From Parastagonospora avenae f. sp. tritici 18332-5 (Eukaryota > Ascomycota > Dothideomycetes > Pleosporales > Phaeosphaeriaceae), in NCBI GenBank assembly GCA_022559985.1, contig JAFJTR010000011.1:1-64000 (forward strand): a stretch of DNA of 64,000 nucleotides, in the 5' to 3' direction. The notes under the pieces are model-generated. The model saw nothing but the letters and a program-made list of their open reading frames with translations. It made no database searches and was not told the origin of the DNA. This document shows, piece by piece, positions 10,649 through 21,023 of the stretch; position 1 is the first letter of the stretch, and each line of letters opens with the position of its first letter. The position numbers and the translations under genes are program-made.

Positions 10649-12949
10649 TTACAACCTCGACAACCCCACAATCTCGCGCGGCGCGTGGTACTCAGGAACC
10701 TTCATGTCGAGCGCACTACCCGTGTATCCGAGATCCTCGCCCGTCAGGACAGCGCACTTCTCGCCAATGAGCAGCGCAGTGCTGTACGTGTTGCAGCCGA
10801 CGTTGTCGGGGCAGATGGACAGGTCGGCGACCTTGAGGCCCTTGACGCCGTGGACGTTGAGGCGCTCGTCGAGAACGCCGTGCTTGACGATGGAGTTGCC
10901 CTCGCGGGGGGCCATGGAGCACGTGCCGAGGGAGTGCCAGGTAGTTTCGACGTGGCCTGATGTATGTTAGCCATCTATTTTCATACCTAGCCTCGAAGTA
11001 CTCCGATATGACTTACGCTTAGTCCAGTTAATTACGTGCTCGATGTCTTCCTTCGTGTAGTGCAGGTCGCGGTGAATCTCCTGCTGGTTCGAGTTGAGCC
11101 AGTTGGGCTCAGGCGCCTTGCCCTTCTCCAACGGCATCGTCCAGCTACCATGCTGAATGCCCGCCGTGACGTTACCCGGCAGGGCGTACGCATTGGTGGT
11201 CGCGAGATCCATGTCGACGGCGCGGGCGGGACTGTCGAACGCGTAGAACGGATGCATAGCCTGGACCTCGCCGGCGTACGCATCCATGCGGCGCGCCGTC
11301 TCGCGGGACTTGACGTAGCCCCAGACCATGGGCGCCATGTCGCGCTTGTCGTTCATGAAGCCGGCGTCGAAGTCGGGCGCTTCGTACGGGTTGGGCGACA
11401 CGATGTGTGTGCTGCCGCGCGAGAAGGGGTACTCGAGGAAGTGGAACATGGTGAAGAACTTGCCGGGCGGCATCACCATGTGGTCGCCGAACCAGCCGGC
11501 GATGACTGAATAGTGCATCACGGGCTTGTCGGGCTTGTCTTTGAAGTAGCTGTCCCAACCCGAGCGGAATTCGGGGCATGGCCAGCTGTCCATCATCTTG
11601 AGTTCTTCTTCTGTGGGGCGGATCTTGACGCCGGCTTCGATGCCGTTGGTGGCGAGTGGACCGGTGCCGTTGATGTTCCTGTATGAAGTCAGTGACTGCT
11701 TCGATGATCTTGTGTACTAAAGCTTACCATTGGTTAAAGACGCGCTCCTGGACCGCTGGGTCACCACGTGCAAAATCATCGAAAGATTCCACGTGTGGCT
11801 TCGCGCGGTACGTGGCGAACGTGAGGTAGTGGTCTTGGAAGTTGAGTCCAACACCAGGCAGGTCCACAAGTGGCTTGACGCCAACCTTGCGGAGCTTCTC
11901 TGGGTCACCGATACCCGAGCGCTGCAAGATGAGTGGCGAACTCAGAGTCCCGCCAGAGACAATGATCTGCTTGCGAGCCCTGATGATACGTGAAGGAACC
12001 TCCGAGTTCGACAAGTGCTTGGTTGGGATGACCTTGACTCCTACAGCGCGGTCGCCCTCGAGAATGACCTAGTAATGGTCAGTGCTGGTCGTTTTGAACA
12101 ACAAATTGAGATTGATTTACCTTGTCGACCTTGTTGCTGGTCAACAGATGCAAGTTCTGGTGCACAGACCGCGTGCTGTGGATGTAACCATGCGCAGAGT
12201 CGGATCGTCGACCAGTGTCGCGGTTGATCCACTTGAGCCAATGCTCAGCACCATGGCCAGTCTCCAAGTCCTGAAGATCGTCCGTGACGGGAATGCCTTG
12301 AGTCTCAACAGCACGAAGGAAGTCCTCCTTGATTGGGTATGTGTAGTTGCCGAACGACACCTTGATGGGTCCCTCAAAGCCGTGGAGATCGCGGTTGTTG
12401 CAGGAGCGCTGGTAAGTCTCATGCTTCTTCATAAGAGGAAGCAGTTCCTTGGTAGTCCAGCCCTTAGCTTGGAAGTCGTCGTAGTCGGAGGCCGAAGCGC
12501 GTGTGTACATCTAGTCGCAGTCAGTTCCATGCTTGATGTACTGTGGCAGTGTGACCAACCATGAAGTTGATGGAAGATCCGCCTCCAAGGATGTGCGCAC
12601 AAGGCACGACAGCTCGGCGTCCATCTAGCCATTCCGATGGGCGGGAGTAGTAGAAGGAGGCAGTCTTGCTGTCCAACTTCATGTTCCTCGGGTAGATACC
12701 CGGACGGAAGACCCATGGATTGTTCAAGTTATTCTCTCCACCCTCGATCAAAAGGACTTGGAGCTTATGGTCTAGGTTGGCCAATCGGCCGGCGACGACA
12801 CAACCACATCTACTTGGGTCAGTACATGTCTCACTTGTACATTCTAGATGTACTCACGATCCACCACCGCACACGATGATATCAACCTGTGGCTGTTAGA
12901 GATTGTACAATTGGTAAATAAGCAGACTTACCTCGTCTGGAATCACCAT
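10649..12949 (-). CDS. AOX1: Peroxisomal alcohol (methanol) oxidase, GMC flavoprotein
   Basis: Oxidises short-chain primary alcohols with O2, giving aldehyde and H2O2 in peroxisomes. Seven exons: 12932-12949, 12858-12886, 12560-12809, 12121-12510, 11728-12068, 11017-11678, 10649-10956. They join in frame to 665 residues, close to yeast methanol oxidase (about 663). The N-terminus holds the FAD-binding fold (CGGGSCG, 12-18) with acidic IEGGEN after it. The GMC signature HILGGGSSINFM ends at residue 99. The C-terminal domain has the active-site pair, about His571 (TTWHSLGTC) and Asn619 (DNVGCN). The last three residues are SRL, a type 1 peroxisomal targeting signal. Two tiny first exons (6 codons, then 29 nt) carry the first half of the FAD motif. 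The similarity to methanol oxidases is strong along the whole length. Its physiological alcohol in a filamentous fungus may be methanol released from pectin (inference). Confidence 0.95.
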
Positions 12950-14924
12950 CTTGAAGTTGAAGTAGTATAGTCAAAATCGGTTTGTTGTTGAATGAGACAA
13001 AATGAACCGCAGGAGAGCAAGTCAACTGGGCATGATCATCAATCGAGGCAGCATCTGCTGCCTTTATTCTGTGAAACCCCGCATCAACAGGGTATTCGGC
13101 TTCCAGGAGATCCAGCGTCTAAACCCGTACCAGCTTACACTTGCCGCCATCCTACGGATCCGATCTGAGCATTATGCATATCCAGAAGAGGGGCGAGCAT
13201 ACTATGTGCTAGGCTCATGCGTGCTACTCTAGCGAGCAGAAGTGGACGCCAATGGCTACCTTGTCGTGGTCAGGAATGTGGAGGAACCTAGGCTGCAATG
13301 TCACGATTGGCGTATAAGCCTTTTGCGGGTCCGCAAATGTGCTGCGCCATCTACGGGGTTCAGGCATGGCAATTGAGGAGGTAGCCTCGGGCTTATTGGC
13401 CAGTATGTCCGGGTGAGGGACTACCAATGCAATGGTACTGGATAAAGGCTATCAGGGATGCGCGGGCAGGCATGGTACATGGCTGAATGGGTACATGCGG
13501 AGAAGAGGCGCAATCCAATGAGCGCGACAGGCCCCATCATACCTTGTGTTCGTTCTCCACCAGCAATTTCTACACTCGCAAGAACAAAATGTGCTTGGAA
13601 GCTGCTTTTTCAAAATGCGTAATCTCGCTCTAGCAATAAGACACATGTCTGAACTATGCACGGCATTTCGGGGTGCGGCATGAAGCGATGGACCGAGGAG
13701 TGAAAGAGACGGAGTGTACCGGTACTTTTGAGGGGATATGCTGAATTGCGTATCGAGGCCCACTTCTTCTGCACGAGGTCAGCAGATCCGAAACCTTAGG
13801 AACAAGGAGTAGCACAGGTGAGACTGTGCATCAGATCGATATTGTTAACTCAGTGGTAAGATCCACCGTTGCACAACTTGGACGCCGGGTAAGAATCCCA
13901 CGAAGACAAGGTGTGAGGGCCATCTACAGCAGCAGATCGTATGTACCGAAGCTGTTGAGACGCAAGCTCTATGTTCTTCCTCAATGTCGTATAATCTCGA
14001 GCTCTACTTCGGGTCAGGGATGGTAGCTCTCGGAGCTCATGTAGCTGCGGCAGGACACGCTTCTAGCTCCCCGCGTGTCTGCGGGGGGCATGCGGCACTG
14101 ACGTCTGAGTCGTGGGAGAACATCAAATAGTCGGATGTGGGGTGCAGGAGGCCGTGCGCTTGGAGGGGGCTTACGTCTTGGCGTGAAGGCTAATGCAGGC
14201 GAGTGCGGGGTTAGCGCCTGCGGCCAACCGTTTCAATGAACGATGTTATGATTTAGCGGGCTCTAAAGCGTTGTTGCGGCACCTTCTCCGTGCTTGCGGA
14301 GACAGGAAGGTTTTTGTCTGCCTTCGTTCGTGCGAGGCTGATTTCATAATCCCGACGATCCAGGATGATATCCCGATCGAGCCTGCACAGACAATCGATA
14401 TTCGAGCAGAGGCCTTGGTATGAGGAGTAGCAGCGAGTTGATCATGTCGATGTAGATCGTGACCAGGGTTGAGGCTTCGCTTCAGGGTTAGTGGTGGATC
14501 ACGTCTGACGTACCTGCTTGAGTCCTATATCCGCTCGTAAGGTATTCACTGACAAAACGTCTAAATCGCGCAAGAATGCAAGGCTACCAGTAACCCATAA
14601 CAGTTTTTTATCTCTGTGATACATAACATTGGTGTCATCTGTGTCAACCGCTGTTGTCAGTGACTTGGTATGGCAGGGTTGACATTGCACTTGTGTGGGG
14701 GAAATGCGGGTCCGGATCATCCGTCCCGTTGCTATTCATTGTGCCCACGAGCATGAGAGCCGCCGAAACTAGGTACATACTTGTTCATCGTAGGGTATCG
14801 CGGTCTACTGTCGATTCAACTCCGATGAACGCCCGAAATGCTTTTGAAGAGTGGAGAAAAGTAAACGCTTTGCCATGAGGGAGGAATCAGACTGACAAGG
14901 AAGAAGGTAGAGAAAGATGTAACC
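12950..14924. other. Long intergenic region between the two oxidase genes
   Basis: Nearly 2 kb without a convincing gene. It contains the alcohol oxidase promoter, a decayed tRNA-like sequence near 13849-13918 and a short GC hairpin near 14068-14085. All reading frames are short and look random. Confidence 0.5.
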
Positions 14925-16120
14925 TCAAATTATCTCGTGGCGTTCCCAGCCAGTTGGCTTCGGGTGCTCAAGGCCTTTACAGGGGTGCGGCTTCTCCGGG
15001 TCCTTATACTCGCTCACGAAAGGATTGGGGTCCTCTTTCTGATCGAGATTACCAAAGGTATGGTTGACTTCGCGATGCTTACTCTCGTCTGCGCGAACTA
15101 GTGTGCGTTAGCTTGGATAATCCTGGAGATGTACGGCATACTTACTGTAGAGAAGCAGATCGCGCATCGTCCGGTTACCTTCGGGCATCTTCCAATAGTC
15201 GATGGCAATCTGAGGGGCTTGTAGCTTCTCCCATTCTGGCAGGCGACCTGCGTCAAGGTCCTTGATCTGGCGGGTGTAGGTATAGACAGCTTCCTCTTCG
15301 AGATATCCGACAAGACGGTGCACAATGCGGGGGCTGATGAGGTAGGCGAAGAACATTGCGTTGCACCAGACACCCTGCGCTGCAAGTACCATGAAGCGCA
15401 TGAATGGTCCTGGCTGCTGCATCTTCAGGAATACCAGAAGATGCATTCGTTCGTTGTAGCTCTCCTCGAGTAGGGTCTCGATCCTGATAAACGGTCAGTC
15501 TGGGCCAAGCTCATGAGGGTTGTCTCGCTCACCATCCATTGTCGCGCTTCATTCTCCTCATTGAGTTCAGATGCCTTATCATGCCGGCGACCATTCCAGG
15601 CACACCAGCAATGCTCTCCAAGAAGACGTTCCTGATCATGTACTTCTTTGCCGTCATGCCGTACTTGCGTTGTGCAGCTACCGGGTCCTTCTGGTGCAGA
15701 GCTACGGCTTTCTCATGCTTGTATCCCGTTGCTGTGTCGAGTCCCCAGCGCATGATCTTGACGGCGATGAGCGCGAGTTTGTCAGAAATGGTCTTGGCCT
15801 CGCGATGCGCAACGACGACGTTTTCCATTTCCTCTTTGGAGTAGGCTAGAGTTTGTCAGCATGACAATGAAAGAGACAGTGAGTGTAGATTGCATACCAG
15901 GGTGTGACCAAGCTGCTGGTGTCTTGCGAACCTTCTCAGTCTCTCGCTGTTCGAAGAATACATCCATCTTGGGACTACTTGGTGAGGACGAGAAGTGTCG
16001 AGCTACGATGAAGGACGATCGACATTTGATGGATCCAAAGCCATTGGCGGCTTTAAACACTTGAATAGCCGCCCTCCTTGAAGCCGGCGAGGTTCGACCA
16101 ATTGCTGTAGATGAGATCAT
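14925..16120 (-). CDS. aod-1: Mitochondrial alternative oxidase
   Basis: Di-iron ubiquinol oxidase of the inner mitochondrial membrane. It passes electrons to O2 without pumping protons. Exons 15898-16120, 15533-15845, 15146-15483 and 14925-15097 give 348 residues, normal for fungi. The first 50 residues are rich in Arg, Ser and Ala with no acidic residues, a matrix-targeting presequence ending near SSPSSP. Iron ligands sit in the four family boxes: FLESIAG (Glu151), NERMHL (189-194), LEEEA (240-244) and RADESKH (293-299). Most members have RADEA in the last box, so Ala is Ser here, but the ligands Glu and His are kept. Two membrane-associated helices flank residue 205-228. Such genes are usually induced when the cytochrome chain is blocked. 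A TATA-like box lies 130 bp upstream. Confidence 0.96.
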
Positions 16121-17319
16121 GGATGGTCAATGCTCTTGATGTTTGTTGTCGATTAGTGTATCGATATAGGTTGAAGGTAATGTGAGTCTGTTGTGGCGAG
16201 TGTCGACGGTACTTCGTAAATAGGGAAGCGACTGAGGCACACGTCGCGCTTTATATTACCACAGTCTAATCAGCTCGTGACGGCAACGACTATAAAAAAG
16301 TTCTGTGCACCAGTCTCACCTCCAGTCATCAAAGTAGGACGATTTGGGACACTATCGACGCCACATCCGCGCTGCGGCAGCGCCGGTGAGCAATAAGCAC
16401 CGTTTGAGAGGCTGAAAATAGCGAATTGCTGCTCTGTGCCACGTGCATGGTCGCGTGCAACGAGGACTTTGTGGCGGATGTTTGATGTTGTTGTCATTCA
16501 TACGAAAATGGGCCGGGCAGGAGATCCCGATTAGACCCTGTCGGCGTCTCGGTCAACCATCGGGTTCCCGCTCAGCCCTATGGCGTGAGAACACCACTTG
16601 GTCGTATTTCACCAGCGATACATCGATGCGTCTTTCCTTTTCAATCATTTCCGAAGTCACTCTTACCAACAGAAATAATATGGACTTGACATGCTTTTCA
16701 ATCTTGCCCACATCTTCAGGCTGCATCATCCCGTAGCGAAGAAGGACCCTTGGTGAGGTTCAACCGCGGTATGAAGACAAGTGGGTCTAAGCCACCATCG
16801 GCATGATATAAGCTCCCATCGGCATGATAGTGCATATTCAGACTCAGGTCTTCTGGCAGGCTCTGCACTGTCTAGTAGAAGCTGAGCGGTCTCGGACCAT
16901 CCTACATCTCCAGTGTTCCTCGGAGACTGCACAGTGCTGCACCAGACGCAAGTCGCATCCTATGCTGCGTTGAATTCGCCTCAGAGCGTCACCAACTGCG
17001 ATTAAAAGAAACTGAGCTGGCAAGTCTGGGGATTAAGTGTTATTCCGAATTCCTCCTCTTGTTTTCTCATTAAGGAAGGCCTGACATCTCCAAGGCTTAC
17101 GTGCATGCAGCGTGGCTGACGGTGGAATGCCGCATCGCGCTTGCTTCCGATGGAAGAGAAGGCAAAAGACCTGAGTCGAAATGGTTGATTAGTCCATTAT
17201 CTGATACATGTACATAGAAGTTCTGTCGTGTCGCGTTCGTCCTCTGGAGAAACTAGCCGGCAACTTTAGGGCATATGACTTCCCGCCACTAGCTGGAGTC
17301 CAGACTACGGGAAGCAGCT
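16121..17319. other. Intergenic region
   Basis: The promoter of the alternative oxidase and the 3' flank of the acylphosphatase. A 13-bp direct repeat (CATCGGCATGATA) occurs at about 16796 and 16815. I see no gene. Confidence 0.45.
16249..16255 (-). promoter_or_regulatory. TATA-like box upstream of alternative oxidase
   Basis: TATAAAG on the minus strand, about 130 bp before the ATG. Spacing allows a 5' UTR of about 100 nt. Position and sequence are the only support. Confidence 0.35.
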
Positions 17320-17735
17320 TTACTGAACATTGAAGCCGCTGTCGCCTGACTTGGTGGAGATTTCGTCGTGCTTGACGCCAGAGACAGATGCTGCTGGGGG
17401 ACCCTTGTTTAGGTGCTGGACGAACTGCTTAATCGCGTCGTCGCTGCCCTGTGCCTCGCCCTGGACCTGCGTGGTGTTGGTATGGGGACGATGAAAACAA
17501 GGCTGCACCTACACTGCCATCCGATGCGTTTGTAACGAAGCCGGTGACTCCGATGCTTCTGGCCTGCTTCTGCGTGGAGGATCTAAGATGCGTCAATTAA
17601 GTGCAATTGGATCCAATGAGGTGAGTGGTACCTGAAGTTCACGCCCTGGACCTCGCCTTTGACTGTGTATGAGATCTGAAGTCATTAGCTCTGGTCTGGG
17701 CAAATTGGCGATGAACGCACGCGCTTGATTGACAT
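17320..17735 (-). CDS. Acylphosphatase
   Basis: Small cytosolic hydrolase of acyl phosphates such as 1,3-bisphosphoglycerate. Exons 17721-17735, 17632-17675, 17513-17582 and 17320-17466 give 91 residues, the usual family length. The signature is present: VQGVNFR (catalytic Arg in the anion-binding loop) followed by GFVTNASDGSV, which holds the catalytic Asn. EAQGS then begins the next strand, and the chain closes with an alpha-beta unit. Four exons for 91 residues is dense. The start is fixed by MSIKRISY, just before the first beta strand. It is divergent from the 18331 gene with about 600 bp between. Confidence 0.93.
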
Positions 17736-18330
17736 GTTAGTTGTGGTCGAGAAGATGCGCTTCATTCAGATTAGACTTTTGGATATGGCTGTCTCGGCAA
17801 CGAGAAGTGTGAGCATTCGGTCACCAGAAAGACGACCTCATGCATACCATAGCGACGACGTCATATCGATTCCTGAAGCACTTGCAGACGCGCTGAAACG
17901 GGAAGTGACGACCCCTGCAGCTAGCCAGGACGGAATGCGGGGCACTATCACTCGAGCCGGCACCGCAGAGAGCGGCTCAGACTAGCAGAAGACGCATTCT
18001 ATCACCCATCAATCTGGAACTCGATGAAATACGCATTCATGCGTGGGCGGCGGTCTCGCCCGATGGGTGTGGACGAGAGCGGGTTGGCGCTAGTGTCGTC
18101 GCGTTGTTTGCATGCAATTTCGCGTGTCGTCGGATCGCTCCTTCCCTCTCCTTTCCTGAAACCTCAGCAACGACCACCATCTATGAGTCTCCACAAGCAC
18201 AAACACAGTTGAACCCCATCTCTGCAGTCATCGCCTGCAGCCCCAGACCCTCTCACATTCCTTTTCCACACCTGCCCGTATCTGCTTATCGCCCGCCCCC
18301 TCACGCCTCCATCTCTCATCCATCGCCAAT
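17736..18330. other. Shared divergent promoter region
   Basis: 595 bp between two divergent genes. The part next to 18331 is pyrimidine-rich (many C and CT runs), as often seen before fungal transcription starts. No gene is supported. Confidence 0.45.
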
Positions 18331-19812
18331 ATGGACACGACACCCTCTCCTCCCCTCGATCGCGCTGGTTCGCCCGAGCCATGGGCGGTCCCCTCACTGG
18401 CACTGGGCTCAGTGCCTATGCTCGACCGCTCTGTATCAACCGCGTCTTCGGTATCATCAATTTCAGGGCGCTCAGCCAGCTCCAGGCTCTCTGATGGCGG
18501 CCGTGGGAGACGCGGCTACATGCGTCCGGAAGGCACTCAGTTCTCCAAGTCGGCAAAGAATAGGGAAAGCGTGCAGAACCTGGGCACCATTGCGCATCTA
18601 CAGTACTATTTCGCCCGCACCGGTCTGTTGGACACTGCAACCGGGCGCGTCGCGAAGGGACGAAAGGCCGGATCGCGCACATCAAGCGGCAACGAACCCC
18701 CACTATCGCCCATGGAGGGCGACATGTCTGTGTTGGCATTTCCCTCGCCAGATGGCACCATGGAGCATCTTGGCGAGGGCTTCGTTGAGTCACCTCTTGA
18801 CGAGACTACCTCGCTTAGCTGGGAGGATAACGAGCCAATGATGCTGCCCCCCACCGTCAGTACCTACAAGAACAACCCTGTCTACCTGCCCCCGCCACCC
18901 GACATGACGGTCCTCCGCCGGGAACTACGCGAGTCCTTAGGAGAAGCCATGAAGCACTTGCGTGAGTTGGAGAAGGGCTTCGGTGCCGAGCAAAAGGTCG
19001 ACGTCGACCAGTCCAGCTGGTTTGAGATCCAAGGCCTCAATCTACTCGACGTCACTACCCTTGCCATCAGGGCAGCGAAGAACTACTACACTGCACACGA
19101 GGAGCCGCAAAGACTCTACTCCCTCAAGTCGGAACGAACCATCCGGAAGGAACTCTATGAAGTGCTTGAGGTACTGAAACGCCTTGCCATCCGCAACTTT
19201 GCCAACGGAGTACAACCCTACGAGACGATTTCAATCAAGCAGTGGGTTGTCGATATCGGCAAGCTACTCGACACCGAAGAAGAGAAGGAGAAGCAGGAGC
19301 AAGAAGAAAGAGAGAACTGGTCGTGGAGGGAGGGTGACTGGACTGGCAAAGAGCGCGAAAGGGAGCTCCTGTTCCTCAAGTCGTTTGACAGCAGCTCAGA
19401 GGCCCTCCCAGACTGGACAGAGCCTAAAGACGGAGAACTTCCAACGCCCTTCCTAGCAGAACTACAGAACGGTCTGCGACTTGTACATCTTCACAACGCC
19501 CTTGTACGAAAATCACGAAGACACTTTGAGGAGATCAAGTCATACCACACCGACACCGCGAAACCATACCGATGCGCAGACAATCTGCGCTACTGGGTCA
19601 AGGCAGCTGAGCTGCGCTGGGACATCAAGCTGGACGTTGACGTCATGGGCATCGTACATGGTGACGACGATCTTGCCTGGAAGAAGCTCGACATCGCCCT
19701 TCTCAAATGGTGTCAAGGCGTTCGCGAGGAAATCACCTCGGAGTGGCAGAAGCAGAAGAACCAGGCCCGGACGCCGACCCTTCAAATCGACCCCAATTAC
19801 GAAACCGTATAA
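18331..19812 (+). CDS. Conserved-looking protein of unknown function, 493 aa
   Basis: I do not recognise a named family. The single exon encodes 493 residues. Residues 1-70 are Ser/Pro-rich and disordered with a basic RGRRGY patch. A short ordered motif (LQYYFARTGLLD) follows near 90-100, then a low-complexity linker. Residues about 190-300 look helical, with Leu and charged heptads. A Glu/Lys/Gln-rich coiled stretch lies near 310-340. The last 130 residues are well ordered, with LPTPFLAELQNGLRLVHLHN and later NLRYWVKAAEL and LLKWCQGVREEI. That pattern is loosely like a calponin-homology fold (an NG-L-L-N helix followed by N-ly-W helices), but I cannot confirm it. The frame is long, with good codon structure and no interruption. 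Confidence 0.85.
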   Translation: MDTTPSPPLDRAGSPEPWAVPSLALGSVPMLDRSVSTASSVSSISGRSASSRLSDGGRGRRGYMRPEGTQFSKSAKNRESVQNLGTIAHLQYYFARTGLLDTATGRVAKGRKAGSRTSSGNEPPLSPMEGDMSVLAFPSPDGTMEHLGEGFVESPLDETTSLSWEDNEPMMLPPTVSTYKNNPVYLPPPPDMTVLRRELRESLGEAMKHLRELEKGFGAEQKVDVDQSSWFEIQGLNLLDVTTLAIRAAKNYYTAHEEPQRLYSLKSERTIRKELYEVLEVLKRLAIRNFANGVQPYETISIKQWVVDIGKLLDTEEEKEKQEQEERENWSWREGDWTGKERERELLFLKSFDSSSEALPDWTEPKDGELPTPFLAELQNGLRLVHLHNALVRKSRRHFEEIKSYHTDTAKPYRCADNLRYWVKAAELRWDIKLDVDVMGIVHGDDDLAWKKLDIALLKWCQGVREEITSEWQKQKNQARTPTLQIDPNYETV

Positions 19813-20444
19813 AGCACGACATTTATCCCCCTTCTTGGACATGACCCCTCGGATCTGGAAACCCACTTCCATCCTAATCTCATTCGTTGTCACATATTTT
19901 TTCCTATATCACCATTTTATAATTTGTACGACCGCATCCGAAATCAAAGTCATGCCCTTATCAACAAACACACCACACCACATTACCAACCAACACTCCA
20001 CTCCACTCATATTCACTTCACCAAATCTTCATTTTGGATACCTCACACCTTTTTTTTATACATTCGACAGATGCCCAAGAGAGGCGATAGATACCCCCAC
20101 ACCTTTTTTATATATTGCAGCAAAGAACATTTTGGACTGCTACTTTTAAGCTTTAATCGAGAGCTACTCAGATACATTTTTTCTTTGAGTGGCACTACTC
20201 AGCTCTCCACACACACCCATTTTTTCTGGATTAGCAGCACTGCGATGCTAGTCCATACACATGTACGATAGTCTAGGATCATCCATGAGATGATCCCCGA
20301 ACAGACAAGCAAGGAAATTGCAAATACTCCAAATGAACAACCAACAACGTGTCGTGCCTCTGTCTTTGGGTGATGTCTTGGATTTTATTGATAGCATACA
20401 TGACATGATACCAAGGGATAATACTGAGATTGATGGAAGAACCA
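19813..20444. other. 3' flanks, no gene
   Basis: AT- and T-rich with many TTTTTT runs, consistent with the 3' UTR of the upstream gene and the 3' end of the convergent small gene. Nothing else is supported. Confidence 0.45.
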
Positions 20445-20945
20445 TTATTCCTGCTCCTTTACCACCTTGGGCACAAACAACTCCCTTAACTCCGCCGCGC
20501 TCCACGTCCGAGTTCCCACCGTTGGAGCACACCATGGCGTCGTCCCTGTCGCTAATTTCACGCACATCGCGCACTTGTCGCAAAACAGAAACACGGTGGC
20601 ACACCCCACGTGGGCATGGATGCATTTCAGTCCCGCCAGCTCCGGTGTAGAGGGAGCGAAGTGGTGTGTCCCGCGTCGTCCATTGGGTGTAAGTGGTACG
20701 AAGTGGCGTTTCCAGCGCAATCCGAGCGGACGCGCCGGGTTGTAGATGAAATGAGACGGTACGGAGACGGGGCCTGCGAACAAAGACGTGTAGCGTGGGG
20801 AGACGGATAGTGGGAGTTTCAGTATGTATCTGCGATCCGCAGTAACGTCAGCGATATCATAATCGGCAAGAATAGCTGTAACATGTAATTGTCTCGATTC
20901 GATTGCCGCAGCGTCCACCTCGGTAACGGGACTATCCGATCTCAT
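20445..20945 (-). CDS. Hypothetical Cys-containing protein, 166 aa
   Basis: Not recognised. One intact exon of 166 residues. The C-terminal half carries CIHAHVGCA, then CDKCAMCV and WCAP, a spacing that could bind a metal or form disulfides. The middle has a YNPARPLGLRWKRHFVPL segment. No signal peptide or membrane segment is seen. It lies about 80 bp downstream of the TAF12 stop on the same strand, so it could also be part of a long TAF12 3' UTR. Composition favours a real protein over the overlapping plus-strand frames. Confidence 0.4.
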   Translation of the reverse strand: MRSDSPVTEVDAAAIESRQLHVTAILADYDIADVTADRRYILKLPLSVSPRYTSLFAGPVSVPSHFIYNPARPLGLRWKRHFVPLTPNGRRGTHHFAPSTPELAGLKCIHAHVGCATVFLFCDKCAMCVKLATGTTPWCAPTVGTRTWSAAELRELFVPKVVKEQE

Positions 20946-21023
20946 AACCGTATCTAATCAAACACATAGAGACTATTAGCATTACACATCCGACACGGCA
21001 CGAGCGAGAAGAAGAATGGCAGA

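Noticed and set aside
11036..11509. 157-codon plus-strand frame
   Set aside because: Antisense to alcohol oxidase exon 6, Val/Arg-rich from high GC codon pairing.
13849..13918. tRNA-like sequence with a D-arm A box and a partial T arm
   Set aside because: The T loop reads TAAGAAT in place of TTCGANT, and neither acceptor nor anticodon stem pairs. At most a decayed tRNA relic.
14068..14085. GC hairpin CCCCGC-GTGTCT-GCGGGG
   Set aside because: Only a 6-bp stem in intergenic DNA with no U tract or conserved context; likely chance.
18104..18841. 245-codon plus-strand frame
   Set aside because: It is the shadow of the 18331 gene and its promoter, rich in Pro, Ser and His; the 18331 frame has far better protein character.
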